NCBI GenBank assembly: GCA_903934155.1
Contig: CAIZMS010000387.1
Span: 1-19,176 of the forward strand
DNA: 19,176 nt
Origin: an uncultured bacterium
GTDB lineage: Bacteria > Verrucomicrobiota > Kiritimatiellia > CAIKKV01 > CAITUY01
Reading direction: 5' to 3'
Below, piece after piece: positions 7,995 to 15,036 of the stretch. Position 1 is the stretch's first letter. Each line of letters starts with the position of its first letter. Made by a program: the position numbers and the translations under genes. The notes beneath the pieces were generated by a model. It did no database searches. It was not told the DNA's origin and saw nothing but the letters and a program-made list of their open reading frames with translations.

Positions 7995-8657
7995 CTAATT
8001 CACGCCGCCCGTGGCGTCAACAGTGATGGATGATTTTTGAAATGAACAGCGGTTGGCTGTTTTGCCTTGGGCTCTGAAAATAAGGCTGAAATCAGTTTCC
8101 TCCGCTTCTGAGGGGATGAATGGCTCACACTCTCGGAACCGGATGTCTGGTCGCCAGTGGTGAAGAATGGCTGAATAATAGTCGTCATGGTCTGTGCAGA
8201 TGTGGATGACTCCGCCCGGCGCAAGGGCCTGAAAAATAAGATTCAGGAATAATGGGGAAACAAGCCTGCGAGAATGATGCCGACGCTTGGGCCAGGGATC
8301 GGGGAAGAAAACATAAAAAATGGCGACCGATTCAGCGGGGAGTTGAGGAAGCAGGCGTAGCGCATCGTCCTGAACAAGGCGGATGTTTGGAAGCTCGAGC
8401 GCGGTCGCCTTGCGGTCAATTTTCCTCAGTCGCAGGAGACATCGGTCAATGCCCAGAAAATTCCGATGGGGATGCGCGTGCGCACGGGCGAGAAGAAAGC
8501 GTCCACGCCCACACCCGATGTCCACCTCCAGGGGGCGGATGCCGGGTAGATTTCCATCGAAAGAGACTCTTTTTCCAGGGGCACCGGCACGATATGCCGA
8601 TCGTGAAAAGCGCGATTTTTGACACGTTCTCGAACCATACGAGGGCAGGGGACTCAA
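7995..8657 (-). CDS. trmB: tRNA (guanine-N7-)-methyltransferase, apparently frameshifted near its start
   Basis: SAM-dependent enzyme forming m7G46 in tRNA. The SAM-binding motif EVDIGCGRGRFLLARA and the family hallmark VFFPDPWPKRRHHSRRL are clear, as is HICTDHDDYY. The uninterrupted frame can only start at a TTG (8657) with no Shine-Dalgarno sequence, and its first ~40 residues do not look like TrmB. A second frame starting at ATG 8638 reads HIVPVPLEKESLSMEIYPASAP, which fits the residues that precede PLEVDIGCG in this family. One extra base in the run of five identical bases at 8531-8535 would join them as EIYPASAPLEVDIGCG. The likely native gene is therefore 7995-8638 (~214 aa), broken by a one-base loss or a sequencing error. 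It lies downstream of the sigma-like gene in the same direction. Confidence 0.9.
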   Translation of the reverse strand: MSPLPSYGSRTCQKSRFSRSAYRAGAPGKRVSFDGNLPGIRPLEVDIGCGRGRFLLARAHAHPHRNFLGIDRCLLRLRKIDRKATALELPNIRLVQDDALRLLPQLPAESVAIFYVFFPDPWPKRRHHSRRLVSPLFLNLIFQALAPGGVIHICTDHDDYYSAILHHWRPDIRFRECEPFIPSEAEETDFSLIFRAQGKTANRCSFQKSSITVDATGGVN

Positions 8658-8668
8658 TGAAGGGTGCT

Positions 8669-9022
8669 TTATGACCGACCGAAAAGGCGCGCGAAAAAGC
8701 CTGGATGATCCACGCGATCCATCTCGCCTTCGATGTAAGTGAGGGCAAAAACCTGGAATTTTCCACTGGAGGGAGGCTTGTAATGTCGCGTGGCGGAAAC
8801 CAATCCCTCTTTCCCGGCCTCAATGTACCGGTTGAGGGAGGCCGTTTCCTGAGTTCGTTTCTTTGCCAAAGAGAGCAGCAAAGGCATGAACATTTGAAAC
8901 AAGCGTGTTTTGGCCTCCCAGTCATTCCGACGGCAGGCCTCCACATCTCGGTCGATGGCCTTGTCGCGATCGACGTCCGGATGGGACGCTTCGTCCTGTC
9001 TAAGATTTAAGGCAATTTTCAT
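8669..9022 (-). CDS. Small stand-alone protein resembling sigma-70 region 2
   Basis: 117 aa, starting at an ATG preceded by a good Shine-Dalgarno (CCAAGGAGT). Residues ~25-104 follow the pattern of sigma region 1.2-2.3: DVEACRRNDWEAKTRLFQMF, a helix PLLLSLAKKRTQE, then RYIEAGKEGLVSATRHY (compare the DLIQEGxxGLxxAxxxF core), and KFQVFALTYIEGEMDRV (compare KFSTYAxxxIxxxIxR). It stops just after, at FARLFGRS, so most of region 2.4 and all of regions 3 and 4 are absent. Function unknown; it could bind the RNA polymerase clamp helices, act as an anti-sigma-like decoy, or be a decayed sigma factor. Assignment rests on pattern resemblance only. It follows the UbiA-family gene by 69 bases and precedes trmB. 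Confidence 0.65.
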   Translation of the reverse strand: MKIALNLRQDEASHPDVDRDKAIDRDVEACRRNDWEAKTRLFQMFMPLLLSLAKKRTQETASLNRYIEAGKEGLVSATRHYKPPSSGKFQVFALTYIEGEMDRVDHPGFFARLFGRS

Positions 9023-9091
9023 TACCGACTACTCCTTGGATGGGATTTTTGAATTGCCGTCAGGCCGTAAGTAATCATATCGGAGGTTGGG

Positions 9092-10003
9092 TTACAAGGG
9101 GTGTTTGAGGGCGTGCGCAAAAAAAAACACGCCCAGAACGCACAAGCCGTAAAGGATGAGATCGGCGATCAGAACCCGGTCAGTCAATAAGGTTTTTTCC
9201 GGTCTCCCTCCGCCTTCTTTCCTGTAGACAAGGTCGAGATAACGGAAAATTCCAAAAATGACGAAAGGAATGGTCGTGGAGAGAAGCGAGGTGCCGAACT
9301 TGTGTACGGTGTCGGGCGATAGTGTGTAAATGGAGTAGGATACGATGGTGGCGGCACTGGCAATGGCAATGAGTTGATCGAGCAGTTTCGGGTCGTAGTA
9401 TTCAAGGCTGGCGCGGTGCGAGTCCGCCGTTTCCTCCAGCAGCAGTTTTTCGTGCCGCCTCTTGCAGAGGGCTAGAAAGAGTGCGAGAAGAAAAGCACAA
9501 ACCAGGAGCCAGGGGGAAATAGGAACCGAGATAGCAAGACCGCCTCCGGCTGCCCTTAGGACAAAGCCGAGGGCGATGATAAAAACATCTACCAGCGCCA
9601 GTTTTTTCAGCCAGAGCGTGTAAACCAATTGCATGACGATGTACACCGCCACCACGACGGCAAACAGAGGGGCGAGAGTGAATGCGCCCGCCACCGATGT
9701 AGCCAGCAGGAGCATTGAAAGCGTGCCCGCAAGTGGAATGCTCACGAGTCCCGCCGCAATGGGGCGAAAGCACTTTGTGGGATGAACCCGGTCGGCGGCA
9801 AGATCCCGGATATCGTTTGCGAGATAGATTCCGCTCGAGGCCAGGCAAAAAAGGCCCGTTGCCGCCAGAATCTGATAAATGGACAGGCGCGTCAGCATCA
9901 GGCTCGAGTCGCCGAAGGCAAAGAAAAACGCCGCCAGAACAACCAGATTTTTTGTCCACTGGTTGGGCCGGAGTGCCCGGAGAATGTCGAGTGGACGATT
10001 CAT
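9092..10003 (-). CDS. UbiA-family prenyltransferase, decaprenyl-phosphate phosphoribosyltransferase-like
   Basis: Integral membrane protein of 303 aa with about eight hydrophobic segments. The first conserved motif, IYLANDIRDLAADRVHPTKCFRPIAAG, has Asn63, Asp64, Asp67 and Asp71; together with the LRPNQWTKNLVV opening it matches the subfamily that includes mycobacterial DPPR synthase, which moves phosphoribose from PRPP to a polyprenyl phosphate. The start is the ATG at 10003, in a 4-base ATGA overlap with the upstream glycosyltransferase; an in-frame ATG at 10069 would overlap that gene by 70 bases and adds an atypical tail. No DprE1/DprE2-like oxidoreductase is nearby, so the real acceptor and sugar are unproven; other UbiA activities (e.g. 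quinone prenylation) seem less likely from the motif. Confidence 0.85.
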   Translation of the reverse strand: MNRPLDILRALRPNQWTKNLVVLAAFFFAFGDSSLMLTRLSIYQILAATGLFCLASSGIYLANDIRDLAADRVHPTKCFRPIAAGLVSIPLAGTLSMLLLATSVAGAFTLAPLFAVVVAVYIVMQLVYTLWLKKLALVDVFIIALGFVLRAAGGGLAISVPISPWLLVCAFLLALFLALCKRRHEKLLLEETADSHRASLEYYDPKLLDQLIAIASAATIVSYSIYTLSPDTVHKFGTSLLSTTIPFVIFGIFRYLDLVYRKEGGGRPEKTLLTDRVLIADLILYGLCVLGVFFFAHALKHPL

Positions 10004-10755
10004 CCGGCGGACTCCGGAATCGGTCTTGTTTTTTGGCGAGGAGAACGGCGGAGTCCATTTCGGAGCCAAAGAAGCCAGACCATCTTCAGGGCTTCCCTGA
10101 AGATTTTTTTGCTCATTTTAGAGTAGCCGGAATGGCGGTCTTCAAATGTGATGGGGATTTCTTGGATACGAAAACCCAGAGTCCAGGCCGTATGAGTCAT
10201 CTCGATCTGAAACGAATATCCGTTTGATTTCACCCGGTTGAGCGGAATGGCCTCAAGTACCCGGCGATGGAAGCATTTGAACCCTCCTGTGGGATCCAGA
10301 AAGGGCATTCCGGTGATCAGTTTTACATACAAGGCGCCCCCCATGCTCAGAATCAGGCGGCTCAGGGGCCAGTTGGTGATGCGGATCCCGTTAATGTAAC
10401 GCGAGCCCAGAACCAGATCAGCCTTACCGGCAACCTTCAGGAAGGCGGGAATCTCGACTGGGTTGTGGGAAAAATCGGCATCCATTTCGAAGATAAACTC
10501 GTACGGCCGCTTCAACGCCCACTGAAATCCCTCGATGTAGGCACGGCCCAGTCCGGACTTGATTGTCTGGTGAATCACGAAAATACGAGAGTCGGCGGAA
10601 ACCATCTCGTCAAGGATCCGACCGGTTCCGTCCGGGGAGTTGGCATCGACAAAGAGGATGTCGACATCCGGATTGATATCCAGAATCGCCTTTGAAATAG
10701 GCCTTACATTGTCCTTTTCGTCATAGGTCGGAATAATAATCAGGACATGGTTCAT
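10000..10755 (-). CDS. GT2 glycosyltransferase, polyprenol-phosphate mannose synthase-like
   Basis: 251 aa from the ATG at 10755. GT-A fold: LIIIPTYDEKDNVRPI at the N-terminus, ILFVDANSPDGTGRIL, and the metal-binding DXD in FEMDADFSHNP, then LVLGSRYINGI and DPTGGFKCFHRRVLEAI. This is the soluble Dpm1/Ppm1-like arrangement, predicted to transfer mannose or another hexose from a nucleotide sugar to polyprenyl phosphate at the inner membrane. There are no C-terminal transmembrane segments; the tail is basic (RRSPRQKTR). The frame is open to 10833, but the extra residues overlap the upstream gene and are unlike the family. No Shine-Dalgarno sequence precedes the ATG. It is translationally coupled (ATGA) to the UbiA-family gene, suggesting both supply lipid-linked sugar donors. 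The sugar is not determinable here. Confidence 0.88.
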   Translation of the reverse strand: MNHVLIIIPTYDEKDNVRPISKAILDINPDVDILFVDANSPDGTGRILDEMVSADSRIFVIHQTIKSGLGRAYIEGFQWALKRPYEFIFEMDADFSHNPVEIPAFLKVAGKADLVLGSRYINGIRITNWPLSRLILSMGGALYVKLITGMPFLDPTGGFKCFHRRVLEAIPLNRVKSNGYSFQIEMTHTAWTLGFRIQEIPITFEDRHSGYSKMSKKIFREALKMVWLLWLRNGLRRSPRQKTRPIPESAG

Positions 10756-10762
10756 GGGGTCT

Positions 10763-10792
10763 AGTATGGCTGAATTGCGGGCGTTCCGACAA
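10763..10792 (-). promoter_or_regulatory. Possible sigma70-type promoter for the GT2 gene, leaderless
   Basis: On the minus strand TTGTCG (10792-10787) is followed after 18 bases by CATACT (10768-10763). The -10 ends only seven bases before the ATG of the GT2 gene, so transcription would begin at or next to the start codon. That fits the absence of a Shine-Dalgarno sequence. The same CATACT hexamer occurs in the better guaB promoter. Weak -35 match; inference only. Confidence 0.35.
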
Positions 10793-10808
10793 GAAAATAC
10801 GGGTTGAG

Positions 10809-11336
10809 TCAGGATTGAGTGTTTAGTCCACATTGAAACGCGGCCAGATTCCGGGCCAGGGTTATGGGATTTCCCGACAGGAAATCGCGGAGTAACAGGT
10901 GGATACGGGCCGGCTTAACCACGCTTTGACGGGCCATGAGTGCCCCGAGCATGATGAGATTGGCGACTCGCTGGTCGCCCAGTCGGTCGGCTTCCCGGGT
11001 CGCTTGGACTTGGAGCCGGTTGGGCGCCGTCGGGCAGGAAATGAGAGAACTGTTAATGATCGCCACCCCGCCGTGGTCTAGGGCGGGAAGGAATTTTTCA
11101 GCCGCCTGCGGTGTCATAAGAATCATCAGGTCAAACGCCCATGAAACCGGCGAGGATATTTCCATAGGGCTGAGAATCACCTGGCAGGAAGAATTGCCGC
11201 CCCGAACTTCGGCGCCATACGAAGGGAAAAATGTAATATGCGGGGTGCTCTCAAGGGCGGCGTTCGCTAGTAATTTTCCAAGAAAAACTATGCCCTGACC
11301 GCCGGATCCCGCCATGAGAATACGTATGCTGTTCAT
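10809..11336 (-). CDS. 2-oxoacid:ferredoxin oxidoreductase, gamma subunit
   Basis: 175-aa-class gamma subunit of the thiamine-dependent 2-oxoacid oxidoreductases, which helps bind CoA and stabilise the complex. Starts MNSIRILMAGSGGQGIVFLG, the typical gamma N-terminus with GSGGQG at residues 10-15, and continues FFPSYGAEVRGGNSSCQVIL, a family signature. The start is the ATG at 11336 in a 4-base ATGA overlap with the beta gene; the frame is open upstream to 11447, but the extra residues have no family resemblance. Last gene of the delta-alpha-beta-gamma block. Substrate (2-oxoisovalerate, 2-oxoglutarate or another) cannot be settled from this subunit. Confidence 0.93.
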   Translation of the reverse strand: MNSIRILMAGSGGQGIVFLGKLLANAALESTPHITFFPSYGAEVRGGNSSCQVILSPMEISSPVSWAFDLMILMTPQAAEKFLPALDHGGVAIINSSLISCPTAPNRLQVQATREADRLGDQRVANLIMLGALMARQSVVKPARIHLLLRDFLSGNPITLARNLAAFQCGLNTQS

Positions 11337-12115
11337 GCCACGGGCTTCCCTTCTTTCCGGAAAACTCCCAAGGGAAAGGCCGGGATCATGCCTTCCGTGA
11401 TGAATCGGACGGCGTCCCGCGGGCTCAGCCGCATGTGAACGGGACAAGGTGACAGGATTTCAATCAGGCTGTAGCCTTTTCCCTCCATCTGGCCTTTGAA
11501 GGCGACCAGGAGGGCTTTTCGGGCTTTTCGAATTCCCGCCGGGCTATTCAGGGCAACCCGTTCAATATGCCAGGGGGAATCCAGAGTGTTCAGGAGTTCA
11601 CAGATCCGAATAGGTGTGCCCATGCTGCGGCTGTCTCGTCCGCAGGGAGATGTCGCGGTTTTCTGACCGTTCAAGGTGGTGGGGGCCATCTGCCCCCCGG
11701 TCATTCCGTAAACCGAGTTGTTTACAAAGATAACGGTGATGTTTTCCCCGCGATTGGCGGCATGGATGGTCTCTGCCATTCCGATGGCCGCCAGGTCGCC
11801 GTCGCCCTGATAGGAAAAGACAATCCGATCCGGAAGGCAACGTTTGATTCCGGTGGCGACGGCGGGCGTTCGACCATGGGCAGCCTCACTGATATCGCAA
11901 TTGAGGTAGTAATAGGCCATGACGGCACAGCCAACGGGAGCCACTCCGATTGTCTTTTCACGGATTTTGAGGGTGTCGAGCACTTCGGCGATCAACTTGT
12001 GTGTGGTTCCATGGCCGCAGCCCGGGCAAAAGTGAGTGGCGCGATCCACAAGCGAAAGGGGGCGGCGATAGAGGATCCGCCCCTTTTTTTTAGGGCGGAT
12101 TCGCGTGGCGCTCAT
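11333..12115 (-). CDS. 2-oxoacid:ferredoxin oxidoreductase, beta subunit (TPP-binding)
   Basis: 260 aa. Binds thiamine pyrophosphate and usually one [4Fe-4S] cluster. Visible features are HFCPGCGHGTTHKL with Cys30 and Cys33, GVAPVGCAVMAYYY, and the TPP/Mg motif starting GDGDLAAIG (residues 104-112) and ending with Asn132-Asn133 in FVNNSVYGMTGGQMAPTT. The protein oxidatively decarboxylates a 2-oxoacid and feeds electrons to ferredoxin, forming the acyl-CoA with its partners. It overlaps alpha upstream and gamma downstream by ATGA quartets, so the subunits are probably made in step. The K/VOR-type beta is clear; the substrate is not. Confidence 0.95.
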   Translation of the reverse strand: MSATRIRPKKKGRILYRRPLSLVDRATHFCPGCGHGTTHKLIAEVLDTLKIREKTIGVAPVGCAVMAYYYLNCDISEAAHGRTPAVATGIKRCLPDRIVFSYQGDGDLAAIGMAETIHAANRGENITVIFVNNSVYGMTGGQMAPTTLNGQKTATSPCGRDSRSMGTPIRICELLNTLDSPWHIERVALNSPAGIRKARKALLVAFKGQMEGKGYSLIEILSPCPVHMRLSPRDAVRFITEGMIPAFPLGVFRKEGKPVA

Positions 12116-13188
12116 GATCGGGTTCCTTTCCGGGTCGACTTGTTGATGTGCCGGAGGGTGGCCAGGATGTCGGATTCTTCCGGCACGGCCCCCCCCATGC
12201 GCCCTTCAAACGCGACGGGGCATCGATCGCCGACAGCGAGTTGGACATCTTCCAGCATTTGGCCGGCGCTCATTTCCACCACGAGGATTCCCTTGACCTT
12301 TTCCGCAAGCTGGCGGATCCGGGTGCGGGGAAATGGCCACAAGGTGATTGGGCGCAACAGGCCCGCCTTGATGCCCCGGGCACGGGCCTGATTCACCGCA
12401 CCTTTCGCAATTCGGGCACTGCTTCCGTAGGCGATGGTCAGCACTTGGGCGTCCCGGGTCAAGTACTCATCAAAGCCCACGAGTTCCGCGAGGATGGCCT
12501 TGTATTTTGACTGGAGGATTAAATTTCGTTCCTCCAAGGCATCGACATCCAAGAGAAGGGATCGGATATGGTTTGGTTTTCGATTTCTGGCTCCCGTCAG
12601 GCTCCAGGGTTTGGGCGGTGATTTCGGGCTGGGGCCCTTGTAAAGCGCAAGCGGTTCCATCATCTGTCCCAATCGGCCGTCGGTGAGGATCATCACGGGG
12701 TTCCGGTAACGATCCGCGAGGGCAAAGGCGTTAATCGTGAAATCGTGCATTTCCTGAACGGAGTTTGGAGCGAGCACGATGAGGCGGTAGTCTCCGTGGC
12801 CACCGCCTTTGGTGGCCTGAAAATAGTCGGCCTGTGAGGGGGCGATATTTCCGAGCCCGGGCCCTCCGCGCTGGACATTGACAATGACCGCCGGCAATTC
12901 GGCTGCCGCCAGATAGGATAGCCCTTCCTGTTTCAGGCTGATCCCGGGAGAGGAGGAACTGGTCATGGCCCGCTTCCCGGTGACGACCGCTCCGTAGACC
13001 ATATTAATGGCAGCCACTTCGCTTTCCGCCTGAATGAAAACCCGGCCACACTCAGGCATGCGTTGCGCCATGTAGGCCGTCAGTTCATTCTGGGGCGTGA
13101 TCGGGTATCCGAAGTAGGCGTGGCAACCTGCCCGGATGGCGCCTTCGCCGATGGCATCATTGCCGTTCATGAGGATGCGGTTACGCAT
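12112..13188 (-). CDS. vorB: 2-oxoacid:ferredoxin oxidoreductase, alpha subunit (VorB-like)
   Basis: 358 aa. The alpha subunit carries the pyrimidine-binding domain for TPP and the C-terminal transketolase-like domain. The opening ILMNGNDAIGEGAIRAGCHA then FGYPITPQNELTAYMAQRMP, and the stretches QAESEVAAINMVYGA, SSSSPGISLKQEGLSYLAAA and QRGGPGLGNIAPSQADYFQA, are those of the subfamily annotated as 3-methyl-2-oxobutanoate (2-oxoisovalerate) dehydrogenase VorB. The start overlaps the end of the ferredoxin gene by eight bases. Close relatives act on 2-oxoglutarate, so the valine-derived substrate is a family-level guess. Consistent with branched-chain amino acid fermentation or reductive synthesis in an anaerobe. 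Confidence 0.95.
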   Translation of the reverse strand: MRNRILMNGNDAIGEGAIRAGCHAYFGYPITPQNELTAYMAQRMPECGRVFIQAESEVAAINMVYGAVVTGKRAMTSSSSPGISLKQEGLSYLAAAELPAVIVNVQRGGPGLGNIAPSQADYFQATKGGGHGDYRLIVLAPNSVQEMHDFTINAFALADRYRNPVMILTDGRLGQMMEPLALYKGPSPKSPPKPWSLTGARNRKPNHIRSLLLDVDALEERNLILQSKYKAILAELVGFDEYLTRDAQVLTIAYGSSARIAKGAVNQARARGIKAGLLRPITLWPFPRTRIRQLAEKVKGILVVEMSAGQMLEDVQLAVGDRCPVAFEGRMGGAVPEESDILATLRHINKSTRKGTRS

Positions 13189-13414
13189 GGCGGATCAATC
13201 TTTTCTGGATTTCAATGGCGGCGTCCGGGCACATATCGGAACAATTCATGCATCCGATGCAGTGGGAGGGATTGGTCACCCGGGCGAAGTGGTATCCCAG
13301 GGGATTGATTTCCTCCGATAGGTCAAGCACCTGCCGAGGGCAAACCGAAACACACAATTCGCACCCTTTGCATCGATTTCTGTCAATTCGCAAGCTGTAG
13401 GGCTTGGCCTTCAT
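13181..13414 (-). CDS. 2[4Fe-4S] ferredoxin, delta subunit of the oxidoreductase
   Basis: 77 aa with two complete cluster motifs: Cys15-18-21-25 (CKGCELCVSVCP) and Cys52-55-58-62 (CIGCMNCSDMCP). This is the electron-transfer delta subunit of K/VOR enzymes and leads the four-gene block. The ATG is ten bases from the guaB stop, and the stop/Shine-Dalgarno region reads TGAGGGAG, a strong ribosome site placed right at the guaB terminus. That argues for co-transcription of guaB and the oxidoreductase. Confidence 0.95.
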   Translation of the reverse strand: MKAKPYSLRIDRNRCKGCELCVSVCPRQVLDLSEEINPLGYHFARVTNPSHCIGCMNCSDMCPDAAIEIQKRLIRHA

Positions 13415-13424
13415 GCGGACTCCC

Positions 13425-14918
13425 TCAGGAGCGGTAATTGGGGGCTTCCTTCATGATTTTTACATCATGGGGATGCGCCTCGGTTACGCCTGCCTGGGAA
13501 ACGCGGATGAATCGTCCCCGCTGTTGGAGTTCATCGATGGATCGGCAACCGCAGTACCCCATGGAAGCCCTGAGCCCCCCGCAAAACTGAACCATGACTT
13601 TTCGAACCGATCCCGTGTAAGGAATGATTCCCTCGATACCCTGGGGTACCAGTTCCTCTTCCCGGATATTGGACTGGCCATACCGTTCCCGGCTGGCGGC
13701 GCCCTCCCGCATGGCTGCCAGGCTTCCCATTCCCCGATAAACGACATACTGGCGCCCCTGATGAATGATTTTTTCGCCGGGGCTTTCGTCGGTTCCGGCA
13801 AAAAGGGATCCGGCCATGATGGTGTCAGCTCCGGCCACAACGGCCTTGGGAACATCGCCGGAATGCCGAATGCCGCCATCCGCGATGATGGGGATCGAGC
13901 CACCCAGAGCTTTGGCGCATTCATAGATGGCGGTGATCTGGGGAATCCCCACTCCCGCCACGACGCGCGTTGTACAGATAGAGCCCGGGCCAATGCCCAC
14001 TTTGACCGCATCGGCCCCTGCGTCCCGCAGGGCAACGGCGGCCTCGCCGGTCGCAATGTTGCCAGCCACGACATCGATGCCCGGGTGGTGCTTTTTCACC
14101 CACTTCACCATGTCGATCACCCCCTTGCTATGCCCGTGTGCGGTGTCCACAATCACGACATCCACTTCTTCCCGGGCCAGCACGGCGACCCGGTCCTGAT
14201 CATTCGGTCCGATAGCGGCCCCGACGCGCAACCGGTAACGAGAGTCGCGATTATACAACGGTTCGACATTTTCAATCAGGGTGCGGACATCGCAGAAACT
14301 GTACAGCCCTGCGAGTTTTCCGTGCCCGTCCACCAGGGGGAGTTTTCCGATCCGGTGTTTTTTCATCAGGGTATAGGCTTCCTGAAGGGTGGTTTCAGCA
14401 GGGGCCGAAATCACATGGGCGGTCATGACTTCAGTCACGCGGGCTTTGTGATCGCTGGCAAATTTGATGTCGGCCGCGGTCAGGATTCCAACGACGCGGT
14501 CATTCTCGTCCAGAATCGGAAATCCGCTAAAGGTGTAGCCCTTCTGTTCCTTGGTTTTGTGAACGGTTTCCAGCGTGTCGGTGTTGCGGAAGGCGATGGG
14601 GGCACGGATCATCCCATTGAGGTAGTGTTTGACGCGGGCCACATGATCGGCCTGCCGTTTCGGGGACAAGTTCTTATGAACGATCCCGACGCCGCCGAGA
14701 AGCGCCATGGCGATGGCCATTGGACTTTCCGTCACGGTGTCCATGGCGGCGCTCACAAAAGGAATATTCACCGTGATATTTCGTGTCAGCCGGCTTCGGA
14801 TTTCTGCGTTTTCAGGAAGAAAATCCGCATACTGGGTGATCAGCGACACATCGTCGAAAGTCAATCCCTCCTGGGGAAACTTCTCCATAAACGACTGTAT
14901 AAAGGCATTCAGGCTCAT
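13425..14918 (-). CDS. guaB: IMP dehydrogenase
   Basis: NAD-dependent oxidation of IMP to XMP, the committed step to GMP; cytosolic tetramer. 497 aa from the ATG at 14918, the normal length, with GGAGA eight to nine bases upstream; the frame is open to 15038, but those residues precede the promoter and do not resemble IMPDH. The N-terminal LTFDDVSLITQYADFLP and VSAAMDTVTESPMAIAMALLGGVGIVHKN are diagnostic. Two CBS domains occupy roughly residues 95-215. The catalytic Cys315 is in GIGPGSICTTRVVAGVG, followed by IIADGGIRHSGD and the flap YRGMGSLAAM. First gene of the long minus-strand run. guaA is not adjacent. Confidence 0.98.
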   Translation of the reverse strand: MSLNAFIQSFMEKFPQEGLTFDDVSLITQYADFLPENAEIRSRLTRNITVNIPFVSAAMDTVTESPMAIAMALLGGVGIVHKNLSPKRQADHVARVKHYLNGMIRAPIAFRNTDTLETVHKTKEQKGYTFSGFPILDENDRVVGILTAADIKFASDHKARVTEVMTAHVISAPAETTLQEAYTLMKKHRIGKLPLVDGHGKLAGLYSFCDVRTLIENVEPLYNRDSRYRLRVGAAIGPNDQDRVAVLAREEVDVVIVDTAHGHSKGVIDMVKWVKKHHPGIDVVAGNIATGEAAVALRDAGADAVKVGIGPGSICTTRVVAGVGIPQITAIYECAKALGGSIPIIADGGIRHSGDVPKAVVAGADTIMAGSLFAGTDESPGEKIIHQGRQYVVYRGMGSLAAMREGAASRERYGQSNIREEELVPQGIEGIIPYTGSVRKVMVQFCGGLRASMGYCGCRSIDELQQRGRFIRVSQAGVTEAHPHDVKIMKEAPNYRS

Positions 14919-14960
14919 GAGGCAAATCTCCGTGACATCGGTTGTTTCTGTTGCCGAATC

Positions 14961-14989
14961 AGTATGGCCATTGAAAGGGAAGGGGTCAA
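14961..14989 (-). promoter_or_regulatory. guaB: sigma70-type promoter of guaB
   Basis: On the minus strand TTGACC (14989-14984) and CATACT (14966-14961) are separated by exactly 17 bases. The predicted start site is about 35 bases ahead of the guaB ATG at 14918, leaving room for the GGAGA ribosome site. This is the best promoter match I see in the window and may drive guaB plus the oxidoreductase genes. Confidence 0.65.
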
Positions 14990-15036
14990 GCGATTTCAGA
15001 CTCGACACGGAGAGATTGCATCCGCAGGATAACGCC

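Noticed and set aside
10756..10833. Upstream in-frame ATG for the GT2 gene
   Set aside because: It overlaps the gamma-subunit gene and adds 26 residues ahead of the canonical LIIIPTYDE start.
13404..15032. 542-codon open frame antisense to guaB
   Set aside because: It mirrors guaB codon for codon, its product is low-complexity His/Gly/Asp-rich with no domain, and guaB has all its catalytic motifs and a promoter.
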